Assembly (NCBI RefSeq): GCF_000585395.1
Contig: NZ_KK073875.1
Location: forward strand, 2,027,721 to 2,091,720
Direction of reading: 5' to 3'
DNA from: Saccharibacillus sacchari DSM 19268
GTDB lineage: Bacteria > Bacillota > Bacilli > Paenibacillales > Paenibacillaceae
DNA length: 64,000 nt
The translations under genes and the position numbers were made by a program. Shown piece after piece: positions 46,629 to 56,060 of the stretch. The notes under the pieces were generated by a model. That model saw nothing but the letters and a program-made list of their open reading frames with translations. It searched no databases and was not told the origin of the DNA. Positions within the stretch are counted from its first letter, which is position 1; each line of letters opens with the position of its first letter.

Positions 46629-46730
46629 AGGTCCTGTTCGGTAGGGCAACGCAGGGCTACGGGGAAAATTCCAGCATATGCTTCCGAAGTGCATTTCTTC
46701 GAAATGTTTCACAAAACGATTCTTCACCGT
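46629..46730 (-). repeat. Nested-palindrome element, partial copy F
   Basis: It shares GGTCCTGTTCG, the GGGGAAAATT arm and the AGCATATGCTTCCGAAGTGC... GCATTTC-GAA-GAAATG hairpin with copy E. It ends after TTCACAAAACG, so the central stem and the other arm are missing. Confidence 0.8.
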
Positions 46731-46767
46731 AACGTGTCCTTGACAGCTGTTGACTCAAAATAGAAAA

Positions 46768-46828
46768 CAAGCCGCATCTCCGATATCGTGGGATTCTCGA
46801 AATCTACACGAAAAAGAGAGCGGCTTGC
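46768..46828 (-). terminator. Probable terminator of the AT-rich lipoprotein gene
   Basis: CAAGCCGC / GCGGCTTG stem with inner CTC/GAG pairing and a long loop, followed on the minus strand by TTTTCTATTTT. Confidence 0.5.
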
Positions 46829-46928
46829 TTTCTAGATTTTAAATCAATATCTATTTTAAAAATCCTATTTTATTTTCAACCTAATTCTCTTCTAAACAAA
46901 GCAGCGAATCCGACTCAATAATCCATAT

Positions 46929-47477
46929 TCAATCAATTGTATAAATCAACCAATTATTATCAGTATCCTTGCGTATCGCGTAAAGCATTCTGAGATCTTC
47001 AATCTTATCTAAAGAAGTATCCAATCGCTGACCTAAAACAATAATCAGAAACTGGTTTTGAACAGAGGAATCTTTTTCGAAACTTTCAATATTGGTAAAC
47101 TTATATTTGAACTTGCCGTCTAAATACCAACTCATATCATTAGCAAGTTTTTCGTTAGCAAATCCCGATTGATATAAGGCAGAATCATGCGTGACAAGTG
47201 CATTTAAATTGTTTTCAAGTGCACGAAGAGCTGGAACGTCTTCCTCTTCTAATTGTGACTCAAACATTTTCAAGTCGACTGTTGTTCCGGATTTGAAGTT
47301 CCTATCGGTTTTCTTATTCTCTTCGACTTGATCCGCAGCTTCTTGCGAAGTTTTAGCACTTATAGTTGACAAGTCTTGCTGCATATTTGATTGACTTGAT
47401 ACATCTGTATTTTCACTACAAGCTGCAAGCAAAGCTAAACAAACAATAAATAATGATACCGTGAAGGTTTTTCTCAT
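46929..47477 (-). CDS. AT-rich putative lipoprotein
   Basis: A 182-residue protein with a lipoprotein signal (MRKTFTVSLFIVCLALLAAC, lipobox LAAC). The mature part has a Ser/Gln/Glu-rich linker and a mixed helical/strand domain ending QFLIIVLGQRLDTSLDKIEDLRMLYAIRKDTDNNWLIYTID. The family is not recognised. Codon use is strikingly AT-rich (ATT, AAA, TTA, AAT), unlike every neighbour, which points to recent acquisition. It stands between the bacillithiol operon and a chemoreceptor gene and has its own hairpin downstream. Confidence 0.85.
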   Translation of the reverse strand: MRKTFTVSLFIVCLALLAACSENTDVSSQSNMQQDLSTISAKTSQEAADQVEENKKTDRNFKSGTTVDLKMFESQLEEEDVPALRALENNLNALVTHDSALYQSGFANEKLANDMSWYLDGKFKYKFTNIESFEKDSSVQNQFLIIVLGQRLDTSLDKIEDLRMLYAIRKDTDNNWLIYTID

Positions 47478-47544
47478 TGATACACCACCTTTTGTAAGTT
47501 ATACATGCAGACGACTCAAAATATCTTTAAGTTTCGCTGAAATT

Positions 47545-47573
47545 AAAAAAGGAGAATCCAAGTAGGATTCTCC
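47545..47573 (-). terminator. Terminator of the second chemoreceptor gene
   Basis: GGAGAATCC-TACTT-GGATTCTCC followed on the minus strand by TTTTTTAA. Confidence 0.92.
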
Positions 47574-47609
47574 CAGATTATTGACAAAAGCGATTGGGAA
47601 TAAAGGAAG

Positions 47610-49487
47610 CTAGGAATTCGGGTCCGAATCGCTGACTTTCGCTCTGCCTCCGGCGGCGGAGGTCTTGGAGTCGATGACGAAGTCCTGAGCGGCATCGGTA
47701 GACGACGGCGTCGGAAGTTCAGCAGCGACGGGCGCCAAGCTTGCGGGTATGGAAGCAGACGCTTCATCGACTTTGAAACGACTGATCATATGCTCTAAAT
47801 CGGCCGACATGCTCTCCAGCTCGGCGGCCGAGTTTTTCATGCGATCAATCGCGGTCAGTTGGCCGCCGGCGGCTTCCTCGATACCGACAAAGTGCTCGGA
47901 GGTGATGCGGGATGCTTTTTCCATCAACTCGGCAGCGGCTGTCGCTTGTTGCGCTCCCGCCGCAGTCTGTTCGGAAACGGCCGAGATTTCCTGCAACTGC
48001 TCGGCGATCCGCTCTACGGAAGCCAGGATACCGCTGAAAGAATCGCCGGTGCGTTTGACCACGCCTGCCGCTTCGTCGATCTTGCCTGCTTGAACGCGAA
48101 CGCCCTCGACGGCTTCGTGCGTTTCGCCGATGATTCCGGTGACGATCACGGCTACGTCCGAAGCGGACTTGGCGGTCTGCTCGGCCAGCTTGCGAACTTC
48201 GTCCGCCACGACGGCGAAGCCGCGGCCGTGTTCGCCGGCTCTTGCCGCTTCGATCGAAGCATTGAGCGCAAGCAGGTTCGTCTGCGACGAAATGGACTGA
48301 ATCTCGCCCACGATCTCGCCGATTCGGCTGGAATGCTCATTCAAGCGTTCTACGCGAGATTTCGTTTCGTCCGAGGAAGCCTGCACCGCTTCCATCTGAC
48401 CCAACGCGCCGACGACGAACTCTCCGCCGTTTTTCGCGGTCTCCGAAGCTTCCTGAGCCGCTCCTGCCACCACATTAAGCGCGTCGGCAATATGCTGGAT
48501 GCCCCCCCTGACCTCGCCCAGAGCCCTGGAGTTTTCTTCGCTTAGGCGAGCCTGCTCCCTCATGCGTTCGCCGGCTTCCCCCAGATGGGAAGCCATCTGT
48601 TCGCTGGCTGCCGCCCATTCTTCAGCGCTGCCCGACAAAGCTTCGGCCGAGCGACGCGTATCCCGAGTTCCCGAGCGCACGCCGAGAATCATGCCGCTCA
48701 TCGCGTCCAGCATGGAACGGAACGCCTTGGACAAGCGGCCGATCTCATCTTTGCGCGCATCGGTAATCTCCAACGTCAGGTCGCCTGCTTCCACGCCGCG
48801 CATCTCGCCGGTCAGCTTACGCAGCGGCGCGACGATCATGCGCGAAACAAGATAGAGAACAAGCAAAGAGAGAGCCAGGACGATCCCGCCGATCAGCAGG
48901 GCCTGATTGCGGTTATGATCCATTTGCGCCTGAATGGACGTCGCGTCGAAATCGGCACCCAGCACGCCGAGAATCCTGCCGTCCGCGTCTTTGATCGGCA
49001 CGTAGGAAGTGAGCGTCGTGCCGTAATCGTCCTCCGTCGTCAAGCTGCCGATTTGCGCTTCCCCGGTCGCGAAGGCAGCTTCAAGCTCCGGATTAATTTC
49101 TTCCTCCACAGCTCCGAGCGCGGACATTTCTTCCGCGGCCGCATCTGCTGGAGCGCCGTCAACCGCATAGAAATACTGCGGGTTCCCGTCGTTGTCGCGC
49201 ATGTTCATCGTATACAGATATTTTAGACGATTGGCTTCGCGAAGTTCGTTCAGCGTTTTGCGCAGTTGAAAATAATACGCGGTAGCGCCGCTATCGGGCG
49301 TGATCTTGCCATAAGCGTCAGTATCGATCTCTCTAGTCGCATATTCCGCTATGCTCTCCGCCTGTTCGCCTACCGACTCGACGAGGAGACGGGATGAAGA
49401 CCTGTACATGCTGTAACCCAATACGACTTCCGACGCGATAATCAAAACAGAAAAAACCAACATGATCTTCAACTGCAAACTTTTCAA
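47610..49487 (-). CDS. Methyl-accepting chemotaxis protein with Cache-like sensor domain
   Basis: A chemoreceptor of about 625 residues. The first helix ([22 protein letters not shown]) leads to an external domain with [24 protein letters not shown] and [25 protein letters not shown], a Cache-type pattern. The second helix ([23 protein letters not shown]), HAMP and the signalling hairpin ([49 protein letters not shown]) follow. The start is uncertain: a TTG at 49580 has no binding site, and a TTG at 49487 has GAGG nine bases upstream and begins right at the membrane helix. A GCCGATCG word around 49557-49564 resembles a sigma-D -10, which would also favour the inner start. The C-terminal tail is Ala/Ser-rich. 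Confidence 0.88.
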   Translation of the reverse strand: MKSLQLKIMLVFSVLIIASEVVLGYSMYRSSSRLLVESVGEQAESIAEYATREIDTDAYGKITPDSGATAYYFQLRKTLNELREANRLKYLYTMNMRDNDGNPQYFYAVDGAPADAAAEEMSALGAVEEEINPELEAAFATGEAQIGSLTTEDDYGTTLTSYVPIKDADGRILGVLGADFDATSIQAQMDHNRNQALLIGGIVLALSLLVLYLVSRMIVAPLRKLTGEMRGVEAGDLTLEITDARKDEIGRLSKAFRSMLDAMSGMILGVRSGTRDTRRSAEALSGSAEEWAAASEQMASHLGEAGERMREQARLSEENSRALGEVRGGIQHIADALNVVAGAAQEASETAKNGGEFVVGALGQMEAVQASSDETKSRVERLNEHSSRIGEIVGEIQSISSQTNLLALNASIEAARAGEHGRGFAVVADEVRKLAEQTAKSASDVAVIVTGIIGETHEAVEGVRVQAGKIDEAAGVVKRTGDSFSGILASVERIAEQLQEISAVSEQTAAGAQQATAAAELMEKASRITSEHFVGIEEAAGGQLTAIDRMKNSAAELESMSADLEHMISRFKVDEASASIPASLAPVAAELPTPSSTDAAQDFVIDSKTSAAGGRAKVSDSDPNS

Positions 49488-49687
49488 CTTGCTTCGCCTC
49501 GCAATCCTGAACTTGAACGCCGAAGAGGAGAGCCCTCTTTCTATCTTGATAAGTTTAGGCGATCGGCTTATGCGTTTCAATCAATTTTTGGGATAAAAAT
49601 CTTACATTTCGCATATTTTTTTGTTTTTTCTTTAAAATCAAGTCGACTTTATTGACATCCTCTAAGCACTTAAACCCGAATATCTAC

Positions 49688-49726
49688 TCAAAAAAAGCCG
49701 CGCTCTTTAAAAGAGCGCGGCTTTTG
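49688..49726 (-). terminator. Terminator of the large repeat-protein gene
   Basis: AAAAGCCGCGCTCTT-TAA-AAGAGCGCGGCTTTT, nearly perfect, followed on the minus strand by TTTTTTT. Confidence 0.95.
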
Positions 49727-49768
49727 ATTCTCTTTGAAAAACAATAACGGTATCCCGCCCGACAATGA

Positions 49769-52459
49769 TTAGTTGTTGAGCGTAAAGTCGTTGGAAGCCG
49801 GAGACAGCGCATTGGCCGTCGCTTGTTGGCCGTTCGAGAGCGACAGCACGTATGCCCGGTACTGCGTATTGGCTTGCAAAGCGTTGCCGTAAATATCCGT
49901 GTCTCCGCTGTTCAGGCTGAACGAAGCCGAACCGTTCGAAGACTTGGAGTAAACCTCCGAAGCATTGTTCGCGACAGAAGCCGTAAAGTTCGGAACATCG
50001 GAAGTGCGTACCAGCAGGACGCGGTAACCCGTGATACCGGAGGCATTGGCCGGCGGCGCGAAGTTGACCGTCACGGTCGGGCCGTTCGTCGTTACGCCTA
50101 CGGAAGCTACCGGCTGAACCGCCGCTTCGCTGAGCGAAATTTCGGCCGAACCGTTCGACAGCGAATTGCTTCCGCTGCCCGATACGGTCAAGACGTAGAT
50201 GCGGTATTTGCCGCCTGTCGTGATTGCGTTGCCGAAGACGTCACGGCTGTTGGCATCGAACGACTGGCGAATTTGACCCGTTCCCGCTTTCGAGACCGTT
50301 ACGTAATTCGAAGTCGCGTTGGCGTCGGCCAGCGAATAAGAGCCGGAACGATCCGAAGGCACGGCCAGCAGACGGTACTCGGAAACGTTCTCTTCGTTCG
50401 AAGAACGCGTGAACGTCGCTTCGATATCGCTCGCGTTGCCTCTTGCGCCGCTTACCGTAGCCGCTACGTTGCTGGCGCCGGATACGCCCGAGTTGCTCGA
50501 CAGCGACACCGCGTTCGATACGCCCGACAGCGCGTAGTTCGAGTTATTGTTGGAAGAACTTGTCGAGCCTACCGACAGCACGAACACGCGGTAGCTGACT
50601 CCGCTGCGGATCGGCTCACCGTTCACGTCGCGCGTCGAAGCGCTCAGGAACTGGCTTTGATTCGCTCCGGTTTTCGATACGGCCGTATAGTTTGCGGACG
50701 GCACGTTGATTGCCGAAGACAGGTTGAAGCTGCCCGCGCTGCCCGATTTCACGACCAGGATACGGTACTGCGACAAGCTGCTTTCGTCGGAAGCGCGACC
50801 GAACGTGACGAGCAGGTCGCGTCCGTCCCCGTTGTCGCCGGCGTCGCTAAGCGACGGCGTGGATGCCGCGCCCACGCTGTAGTTGCCCGACAGCGTGATC
50901 GCTTGCGAAGCATTCGACAGCACGTTCGTGCTCGAAGAAGTGCCGGAACCGACGGTCAATACGTACACGCGGTAAGGAACGCCGTTGCGGATCGCGTCGC
51001 CGTCCGTATCGCGTGCTCCGTTCGTCAGCGATTGCGCGATGTTCGAACCGGTTTTGTTGATCGTCGTGTAGTTCGCGCTGGATACGCCGTTCGCCGTATT
51101 CACGTTGAACGAAGACGATTTGGAATCTTTGACGACCATGACCCGGTATTGGCTGACCAGCGATTCGTTGGTCGCCCGGTTGAAGTTTACGCGAAGGTCG
51201 CGTCCGTCGCCGTAGTCGCTCACGTCGCTTGCCGACACGGCAGTAGCCGACACGTCGGATCCGGCCGTCGCCAACGTCACCGAAGACGAAGGAGCCGACA
51301 GCGTGTTGTTCGACGCTACGTTGCTCGTGCTGGTCGCAAGAACGAATACGGTATAAGGAACGCCGTTTTGGATCAGATCGCCCGCGGTATCGCGAGACTG
51401 CGCGTTCAGCGTCACGCTAGGCGCGGCGGCACCTTTCGCGACCGTCGTCGAGTTTTGCGCGTTCACTCCGTTAGCCGCATTCAGGTTGAACGAAGCCGCG
51501 TCTCTCGTTTTCACGACAAAGACTTTGTAACCCGACACGCGGGATTCGTCTTGAGCTTTCGCGAACGATACCGTGAGGTCGCGTCCGTCTCCGTAATCCG
51601 CCGTATCCGTCGCTTTGACCGCAGTCGGGGTAACCGATCCGGCCGACGTGCCGCTCAACGTTACGGCCGCCGAAGGAGAAGACAGAACCGTTTCGCCCGT
51701 CGCATAGCGGTTGCCTACCGCAAGCACGAAGATTTGGTACGATTGGCCGGAAGCCAAAGCTTGACCGTCCGAATCTTTTGCCTGCGCGCTGAGCGAGATG
51801 GATTGGTTCGATCCGGTCGGAAGCGCGGTCGTGTAGCTCGAGTTCCATGCTTTGGAAGCATTGAACGCGGAAGCGCTGCCCGACTTGACGGCGTATACGC
51901 GGTAATGGTCCACGTAGGATTCATCCGCCGATTTGGCGAAGTTCACTTGAATGTCGCGGCCGTCTCCGTACTGCCCCAAGCTGCGAGCCGTTACGGAAGA
52001 AGGCGCTTGAAGATCTTTGGTCGTGGTGATCTGAACGCTTTTGCTCGCCGCGTTCCATCGCACCTCTTGTCCGAGCGACTCGCCGATGAATCTGAGCGGC
52101 ACGACCGTGTTGCCTTTGATCGCGCGGGCCGGCACGTCGAGCGTCACCGATTGGCCGTTGACCGTCGCCGCTTTGGAACCGATCTTCAACATCACGGTAT
52201 TGCTGCCTTTGTATGCCGTGATCGTTTGGGTCTTTTGATTCCATACGACTCTGGCGTTAAGTTCCTCGAAAATGCCGCGCAGCGGTACCAACGTGGTGTT
52301 GCTCTGAATGACCGGGGCTTGGCGGGTCACCAATTCTACCCCGTCGACGTAAATTTTAATATTCGTTGCCGCGTCTGCCGAATAGGGGAGGGCCGCAGGC
52401 ATAAGAAGCGCTCCGGCAAGCAAAGCCGCACTGATTTTTTTCATGTTCTTCTTTTTCAT
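49769..52459 (-). CDS. Secreted protein with copper-amine-oxidase-like N-terminal domain and six fibronectin-like repeats
   Basis: An 896-residue exported protein. Signal peptide 1-31 (ALPYSADA|AT). Residues about 32-147 form the stalk-like Cu_amine_oxidN1 domain in two halves (TTLVPLRGIFEELNARVVWNQ and NTVVPLRFIGESLGQEVRWN), common in Paenibacillus surface proteins. From about 150 to the end lie six tandem modules of roughly 125 residues. Each has a DYGDGRDLxVxF start, DESxVSxYRVxVVK in the middle and GVPYRVFVLxVG near the end; modules 5 and 6 are the most diverged. The YGDGRD words recur at about 164, 289, 416 and 543. Function is probably structural or adhesive at the cell surface, which is inference. 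The gene is monocistronic with a strong terminator. Confidence 0.92.
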   Translation of the reverse strand: MKKKNMKKISAALLAGALLMPAALPYSADAATNIKIYVDGVELVTRQAPVIQSNTTLVPLRGIFEELNARVVWNQKTQTITAYKGSNTVMLKIGSKAATVNGQSVTLDVPARAIKGNTVVPLRFIGESLGQEVRWNAASKSVQITTTKDLQAPSSVTARSLGQYGDGRDIQVNFAKSADESYVDHYRVYAVKSGSASAFNASKAWNSSYTTALPTGSNQSISLSAQAKDSDGQALASGQSYQIFVLAVGNRYATGETVLSSPSAAVTLSGTSAGSVTPTAVKATDTADYGDGRDLTVSFAKAQDESRVSGYKVFVVKTRDAASFNLNAANGVNAQNSTTVAKGAAAPSVTLNAQSRDTAGDLIQNGVPYTVFVLATSTSNVASNNTLSAPSSSVTLATAGSDVSATAVSASDVSDYGDGRDLRVNFNRATNESLVSQYRVMVVKDSKSSSFNVNTANGVSSANYTTINKTGSNIAQSLTNGARDTDGDAIRNGVPYRVYVLTVGSGTSSSTNVLSNASQAITLSGNYSVGAASTPSLSDAGDNGDGRDLLVTFGRASDESSLSQYRILVVKSGSAGSFNLSSAINVPSANYTAVSKTGANQSQFLSASTRDVNGEPIRSGVSYRVFVLSVGSTSSSNNNSNYALSGVSNAVSLSSNSGVSGASNVAATVSGARGNASDIEATFTRSSNEENVSEYRLLAVPSDRSGSYSLADANATSNYVTVSKAGTGQIRQSFDANSRDVFGNAITTGGKYRIYVLTVSGSGSNSLSNGSAEISLSEAAVQPVASVGVTTNGPTVTVNFAPPANASGITGYRVLLVRTSDVPNFTASVANNASEVYSKSSNGSASFSLNSGDTDIYGNALQANTQYRAYVLSLSNGQQATANALSPASNDFTLNN

Positions 52460-52744
52460 GATCTTAAATTCTCCTTTCCGAAACCTTCGGTTGGATTTTG
52501 AAATATTTTGAAGTTCATTGGGAAACCTATTTCTCTATACTCCTAATATTTGACGCATGAAACATGAAAAAGGTTGCTTTCGTCTCCGAATTTTTCCCAA
52601 AGCAATTGGTAAAGCGTCATCTAAACGCACGTCGTTCAAGGGTTTATTACGAAAATAAATTATAAAAAAAGCTTGACGATACGCCGGATTTCGCGTTCGA
52701 AAAGCTTCTTCGACATCTTTTTTTCGATAAAATTGTTCTAATCT

Positions 52745-53992
52745 TCAGATCAGTTGTATCAGCGACAATACGACACCGACCAAGAATCCGCAGACCGCGC
52801 CGTTCACGCGAATCCATTGCAAATCCTGTCCGATTTTTTCCTCCAACAATTCCACGAGCTGCTTGTCGTCCATCCGGTCCACGTTGTCCCGAACCAGTTG
52901 GCCGATCCGATAGTGGTTTTGCTCGGCGATCTGAACGATGGCGCCTCGCGTCTTGTCTTCCCACATCTGGATACGCTCCGGCTCCGACGCCATGTTCCGC
53001 ATCACGGCAGCATACAAGCGAAATACGATCCGGCCGCCTTTGGCACGCTCTTCGGCCGTCTTTGCGAGCGCAAATTCCCGCATTTTCTCCAGATTGTTCA
53101 GAATGAATGCCTCCGTCGCCTGTTCATGCAGCACCTCGAGCACCTGCCCGCGTACGTACTCCAGTTTCTCTTCGTCTCCGGCGGCTTCGAACAACTTCAC
53201 GCGTACCTCGCGCAAAATCGCCAGCCGCTGTTCGCCGTAAGGGTCCAGCAAAGAATCCACGCCTGCCACCAGCATGGTCTGGATCATCGAACCGAGCTTG
53301 TCCTCGTTGACCATCCCCGCAAACGCCTGAAAAGCAAATCCGGTAAACCCGCCGACTTTGGCATTCGAGAGCTGGTTCATCGCCAATGCGCCCATCGTAT
53401 CTTTCGTTTCCGGCCGCTGCGCCCAGGCTTTGGCTTCGTTCAGCGCGTAATCGAACAACTTGATCTCGTAACCGTCGTTCAGCACCTTGGTCAGCGCGCG
53501 ATCCGCCAGACCTGCCGCGTCGACGCCGCGAATATAATTTGCCGCCGCGTCGCGTACCGGCTCCACCGCCTTTTCGAGCGGAAGCTTCGCAATCGTCTCT
53601 GCCGCGAAGTCCAGCACCTGTTGACGCGTACGCTTGCGGGCAACCACGCGGGTCAGCATTTGCGCAGCCGCTTGAATCAGGTTCAGCTTGCGCAGCTGTT
53701 CCGTGATACTTTCTTTGTTGAGCAGTTGCGTTTCCATGGCAGAAACCAACGAGTCCACGATCCGCCCTTTATTTTTCAGCAACAAGGACGTATGCGGAAT
53801 TCGAAGTCCGAGCGGATGCCGGAACAGCGCGGTGACCGCGAACCAGTCCGCCAATCCGCCGACCAAACCGGCTTCGAAGCCTCCGATCAACAGGAAGGTC
53901 CAGTTATTCTCGGGTAAAAACAGACATCCCACAAACCCCGCGGCCATCACGATAAGTGAGATTCCGGCCAAATTTCTCGATCCCACGTTCAT
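52745..53992 (-). CDS. DUF445-family membrane protein (YheB-like)
   Basis: A 415-residue protein of the DUF445 family. Two helices lie at the N-terminus (LAGISLIVMAAGFVGCLFL and WTFLLIGGFEAGLVGGLADWFAVTALFRHP, the family signature) and one at the C-terminal end (VNGAVCGFLVGVVLSLIQLI). A long cytoplasmic helical domain lies between. Bacillus YheA/YheB relatives are linked to sporulation and cell-surface tasks without a firm role. The ATG at 53992 directly abuts AAGGGGAG; a GTG two codons downstream (53986) has better spacing and is an alternative start. The gene is divergent from the protein at 54143. Confidence 0.9.
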   Translation of the reverse strand: MNVGSRNLAGISLIVMAAGFVGCLFLPENNWTFLLIGGFEAGLVGGLADWFAVTALFRHPLGLRIPHTSLLLKNKGRIVDSLVSAMETQLLNKESITEQLRKLNLIQAAAQMLTRVVARKRTRQQVLDFAAETIAKLPLEKAVEPVRDAAANYIRGVDAAGLADRALTKVLNDGYEIKLFDYALNEAKAWAQRPETKDTMGALAMNQLSNAKVGGFTGFAFQAFAGMVNEDKLGSMIQTMLVAGVDSLLDPYGEQRLAILREVRVKLFEAAGDEEKLEYVRGQVLEVLHEQATEAFILNNLEKMREFALAKTAEERAKGGRIVFRLYAAVMRNMASEPERIQMWEDKTRGAIVQIAEQNHYRIGQLVRDNVDRMDDKQLVELLEEKIGQDLQWIRVNGAVCGFLVGVVLSLIQLI

Positions 53993-54142
53993 CTCCCCTT
54001 GCTTCAATGTAAAAAAACGTCACACTTTCTTCTTCATTTTAGTACAGCACCTGATTGAAACGCAAAAAACAGCTGTAAATCAGTAGTAGGAAAGTCCGGC
54101 GTCCCCATGCAGCGGGTCACGGCGAAAGGATGGGAGACTCAG

Positions 54143-54853
54143 ATGGACAATATCGTATTCATTACCTTCAAACAGGAAAAGCCGCTTCTAAACGTGCTGG
54201 ATCGTTTCAATGAAAACCCGATCACCGATGATTACTCCGTGATGCAGGCTGCCGTATTGCGCAAGATATCGGGTAAAATCGTACGCGAACGCAGCTGCGA
54301 TTTCGGCGAAGACGAGGCCGGAACCCGACATTTGACGAATGATCTGATCGATTCGATCGTCTCGGTCATGTCCGGTCCGATCGGCAATTTGATCGGCGGC
54401 TATACCGGACCGCTGCTGGATGCCGAACTCAACGCCAGACAGATCGTGGAGGACTCCGGCATGCTCGAAGCCATCGCGGCCAAGCTCAACGAGAACGAAT
54501 GGGCGCTGCTTGCTCTGGTCCGCGAACACAACGAAATCAGCCTCAGCAGCCGACTCAACACGCTCGGTGCCAGCGCCGCCGTACGCAAGGATGCCGCCCT
54601 AGTCGCTTATGAGGTGATGAACGCGCGTGCGATTCGCGGCGAATGGGAGGAACGTAACGGGGCTTTCGATATTGAAGCGGCAGACGATGCCTTGAAAGAA
54701 AGCATTCGAGCCGAACTGCGCGAGCGTGCCAAGCGCAATTCTTTCGAGCAGGAACAATCTATTCGCGACCGCCTGAGCGGCGACTTTGATTACTTGCAAA
54801 ACAAAACCGTCGCGCGCGAAGCGCAGAGCCGCACTCCTTCAGCCGACAGATAA
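54143..54853 (+). CDS. Uncharacterised protein, possibly DUF1269-like
   Basis: A 236-residue protein without a clear membrane segment apart from the mildly hydrophobic Gly-rich stretch SVMSGPIGNLIGGYTGPLL, which recalls DUF1269 proteins. The rest is helical and charged: MDNIVFITFKQEKPLLNVLDRFNE at the start, EDSGMLEAIAAKLNENEWALLALVREHNE in the middle and a basic/acidic coiled tail. DUF1269 is only a guess. GGGAG lies six bases before the ATG at 54143; the 12-residue extension upstream lacks a site. It stands alone. Confidence 0.7.
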   Translation: MDNIVFITFKQEKPLLNVLDRFNENPITDDYSVMQAAVLRKISGKIVRERSCDFGEDEAGTRHLTNDLIDSIVSVMSGPIGNLIGGYTGPLLDAELNARQIVEDSGMLEAIAAKLNENEWALLALVREHNEISLSSRLNTLGASAAVRKDAALVAYEVMNARAIRGEWEERNGAFDIEAADDALKESIRAELRERAKRNSFEQEQSIRDRLSGDFDYLQNKTVAREAQSRTPSADR

Positions 54854-55032
54854 CAACAAGCTGCCGCATCCCTATCGGTCTTTAGGCTCAATTCGCTGCA
54901 TCTTCCCCTGTCTAACGCTTCAAATCAAGCCCTTTTTCACGAATTTGTGGAAGCTTGGTTTATAATAGGCAACACGCGGCGGAACTAAAAAGCTGCTAAT
55001 CGTTGCACATACATAGAGGAGGTTGTTTAATC

Positions 55033-55578
55033 ATGAAAAAATGGTGGTCCTTGTCCCTCTCCCTCGCGCTGATCGGTTCCGCGGTCCTTCCGTTTTCCGC
55101 CTTTGCCGCAGAAACCGCGCCTTCCCAACAGCAACCTGCCGAAACAGCCCCTGCCGCGACGGAAGAGCTGACTCCGGCCATGGTCGCGGCGCTTGATTAC
55201 TCCGACGCTCTTGAAGACATCATTCAATATGAAGACAAAGCCGCTGACGCTTTCAATTCGGTCGGCATGGTCTCCGCATCCAATCGTAAAGCCGTCTACT
55301 CCACGCTGAACAACGTCATCGTGCCGAACTACAGCAAATTTTATTACCATTTGAAACAAATCAAGCCGTCCAACAAAGAAATAACCAAGCTGCATAACTA
55401 TTATTTGCAAGGTGCCGCACTTCAACTCGAAGGCATGCAGCTGATCAAAAAGTCGCTCTACGGCGCCAAAATCAACTGGACGACCTACAATCAAGGCCAG
55501 GCGAAACTGAAGTCCGGCAAAGCCAAAATCGACCTATTCATTAACGGCTTCGAAAAGTATATGGACAAACTCCAATAA
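55033..55578 (+). CDS. Small secreted helical protein
   Basis: A 181-residue exported protein. The signal peptide MKKWWSLSLSLALIGSAVLPFSAFA is followed by a Gln/Pro/Ala linker. A helical domain of about 125 residues (ALDYSDALEDIIQYEDKAADAFNSVGMVSASNRKAVYSTLNNVIVPNYSKFYYHLKQIKPSNKEITKLHNYYLQGA) resembles four-helix secreted proteins of Bacilli. The function is unknown. AGAGGAGG precedes the ATG at 55033; the ten-residue extension covers that site. It has its own terminator. Confidence 0.83.
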   Translation: MKKWWSLSLSLALIGSAVLPFSAFAAETAPSQQQPAETAPAATEELTPAMVAALDYSDALEDIIQYEDKAADAFNSVGMVSASNRKAVYSTLNNVIVPNYSKFYYHLKQIKPSNKEITKLHNYYLQGAALQLEGMQLIKKSLYGAKINWTTYNQGQAKLKSGKAKIDLFINGFEKYMDKLQ

Positions 55579-55645
55579 TGAAATGATTTCATGGGCAAAT
55601 GATAAATGATTTTGTACTTGTATTTTATATTTCCCCTGTACCTTA

Positions 55646-55682
55646 CAAAAACGGCAGCCGCCATTGCGGCCTGCCGTTTTTG
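55646..55682 (+). terminator. Terminator of the secreted helical protein gene
   Basis: AAAAACGGCAG / CTGCCGTTTTT stem with inner GCC/GGC pairing and flanking T run. Confidence 0.9.
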
Positions 55683-55702
55683 TCGAGCAACTCCAACGTA
55701 GC

Positions 55703-55850
55703 CGGAAGCGAGAAGACGGAGAGAGAAATTCAGTGCAGGAGCGATAGCGTTCGCCTTTGAAATCGGGAAAATACAAATAAAACTTCAATCCTTTTTCCCG
55801 ATTTCAACACGCGACCGAAACGAATTTCTCTCGCAGTCTTCTCGCTTCCC
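55703..55850 (+). repeat. Nested-palindrome intergenic element, copy C
   Basis: The outer stem GGAAGCGAGAAGAC / GTCTTCTCGCTTCC is perfect over 14 bp. The second stem is GAGAGAAATTC / GAATTTCTCTC, the central stem GAAATCGGGAAAA (55759-55771) / TTTTCCCGATTTC (55793-55805). It contains CAGTG and TCGCCTTTGAA in the left arm like the other copies. Confidence 0.95.
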
Positions 55851-56060
55851 GCACCCGGTAAACTTTCTCGACGTTTCAGGCAGACCACAATCGCCTGCTT
55901 TTCCTCATCACCTCTTCAATTTTTGTCGAACTTTACCGAAATATAGCGATATACAGTGTTTTATCATCATTCTTGCGTATAATTTATTGCAATTATGTTG
56001 CTCGAAATATAAAATGCTAGGAGAATATGATTTTTTATTGAAGAAAGGATCGGTACTGCG

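Larger units (their letters stand above)
46489..46928. other. 440-bp spacer with yojF promoter, repeat copy F and a terminator
   Basis: The promoter is at 46532-46560, the partial repeat at 46629-46730 and the hairpin at 46768-46828. The base composition turns AT-rich beyond 46830, where the low-GC lipoprotein begins. No gene is seen. Confidence 0.6.
55579..56060. other. 482-bp spacer with terminator, repeat copy C and ohrR promoter region
   Basis: A terminator is at 55646, the repeat at 55703-55850, and then an AT-rich stretch with a TATAAT at 55978-55983 followed by a small ATTGCAAT palindrome that could be part of an OhrR operator. No gene is seen. Confidence 0.5.

Noticed and set aside
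49823..52501. An 892-codon open frame on the plus strand opposite the large repeat protein
   Set aside because: It lies exactly antisense to a gene with signal peptide, known domain and terminator. Its translation is Arg/Val/His-rich low-complexity sequence, an effect of GC-rich repetitive coding DNA.
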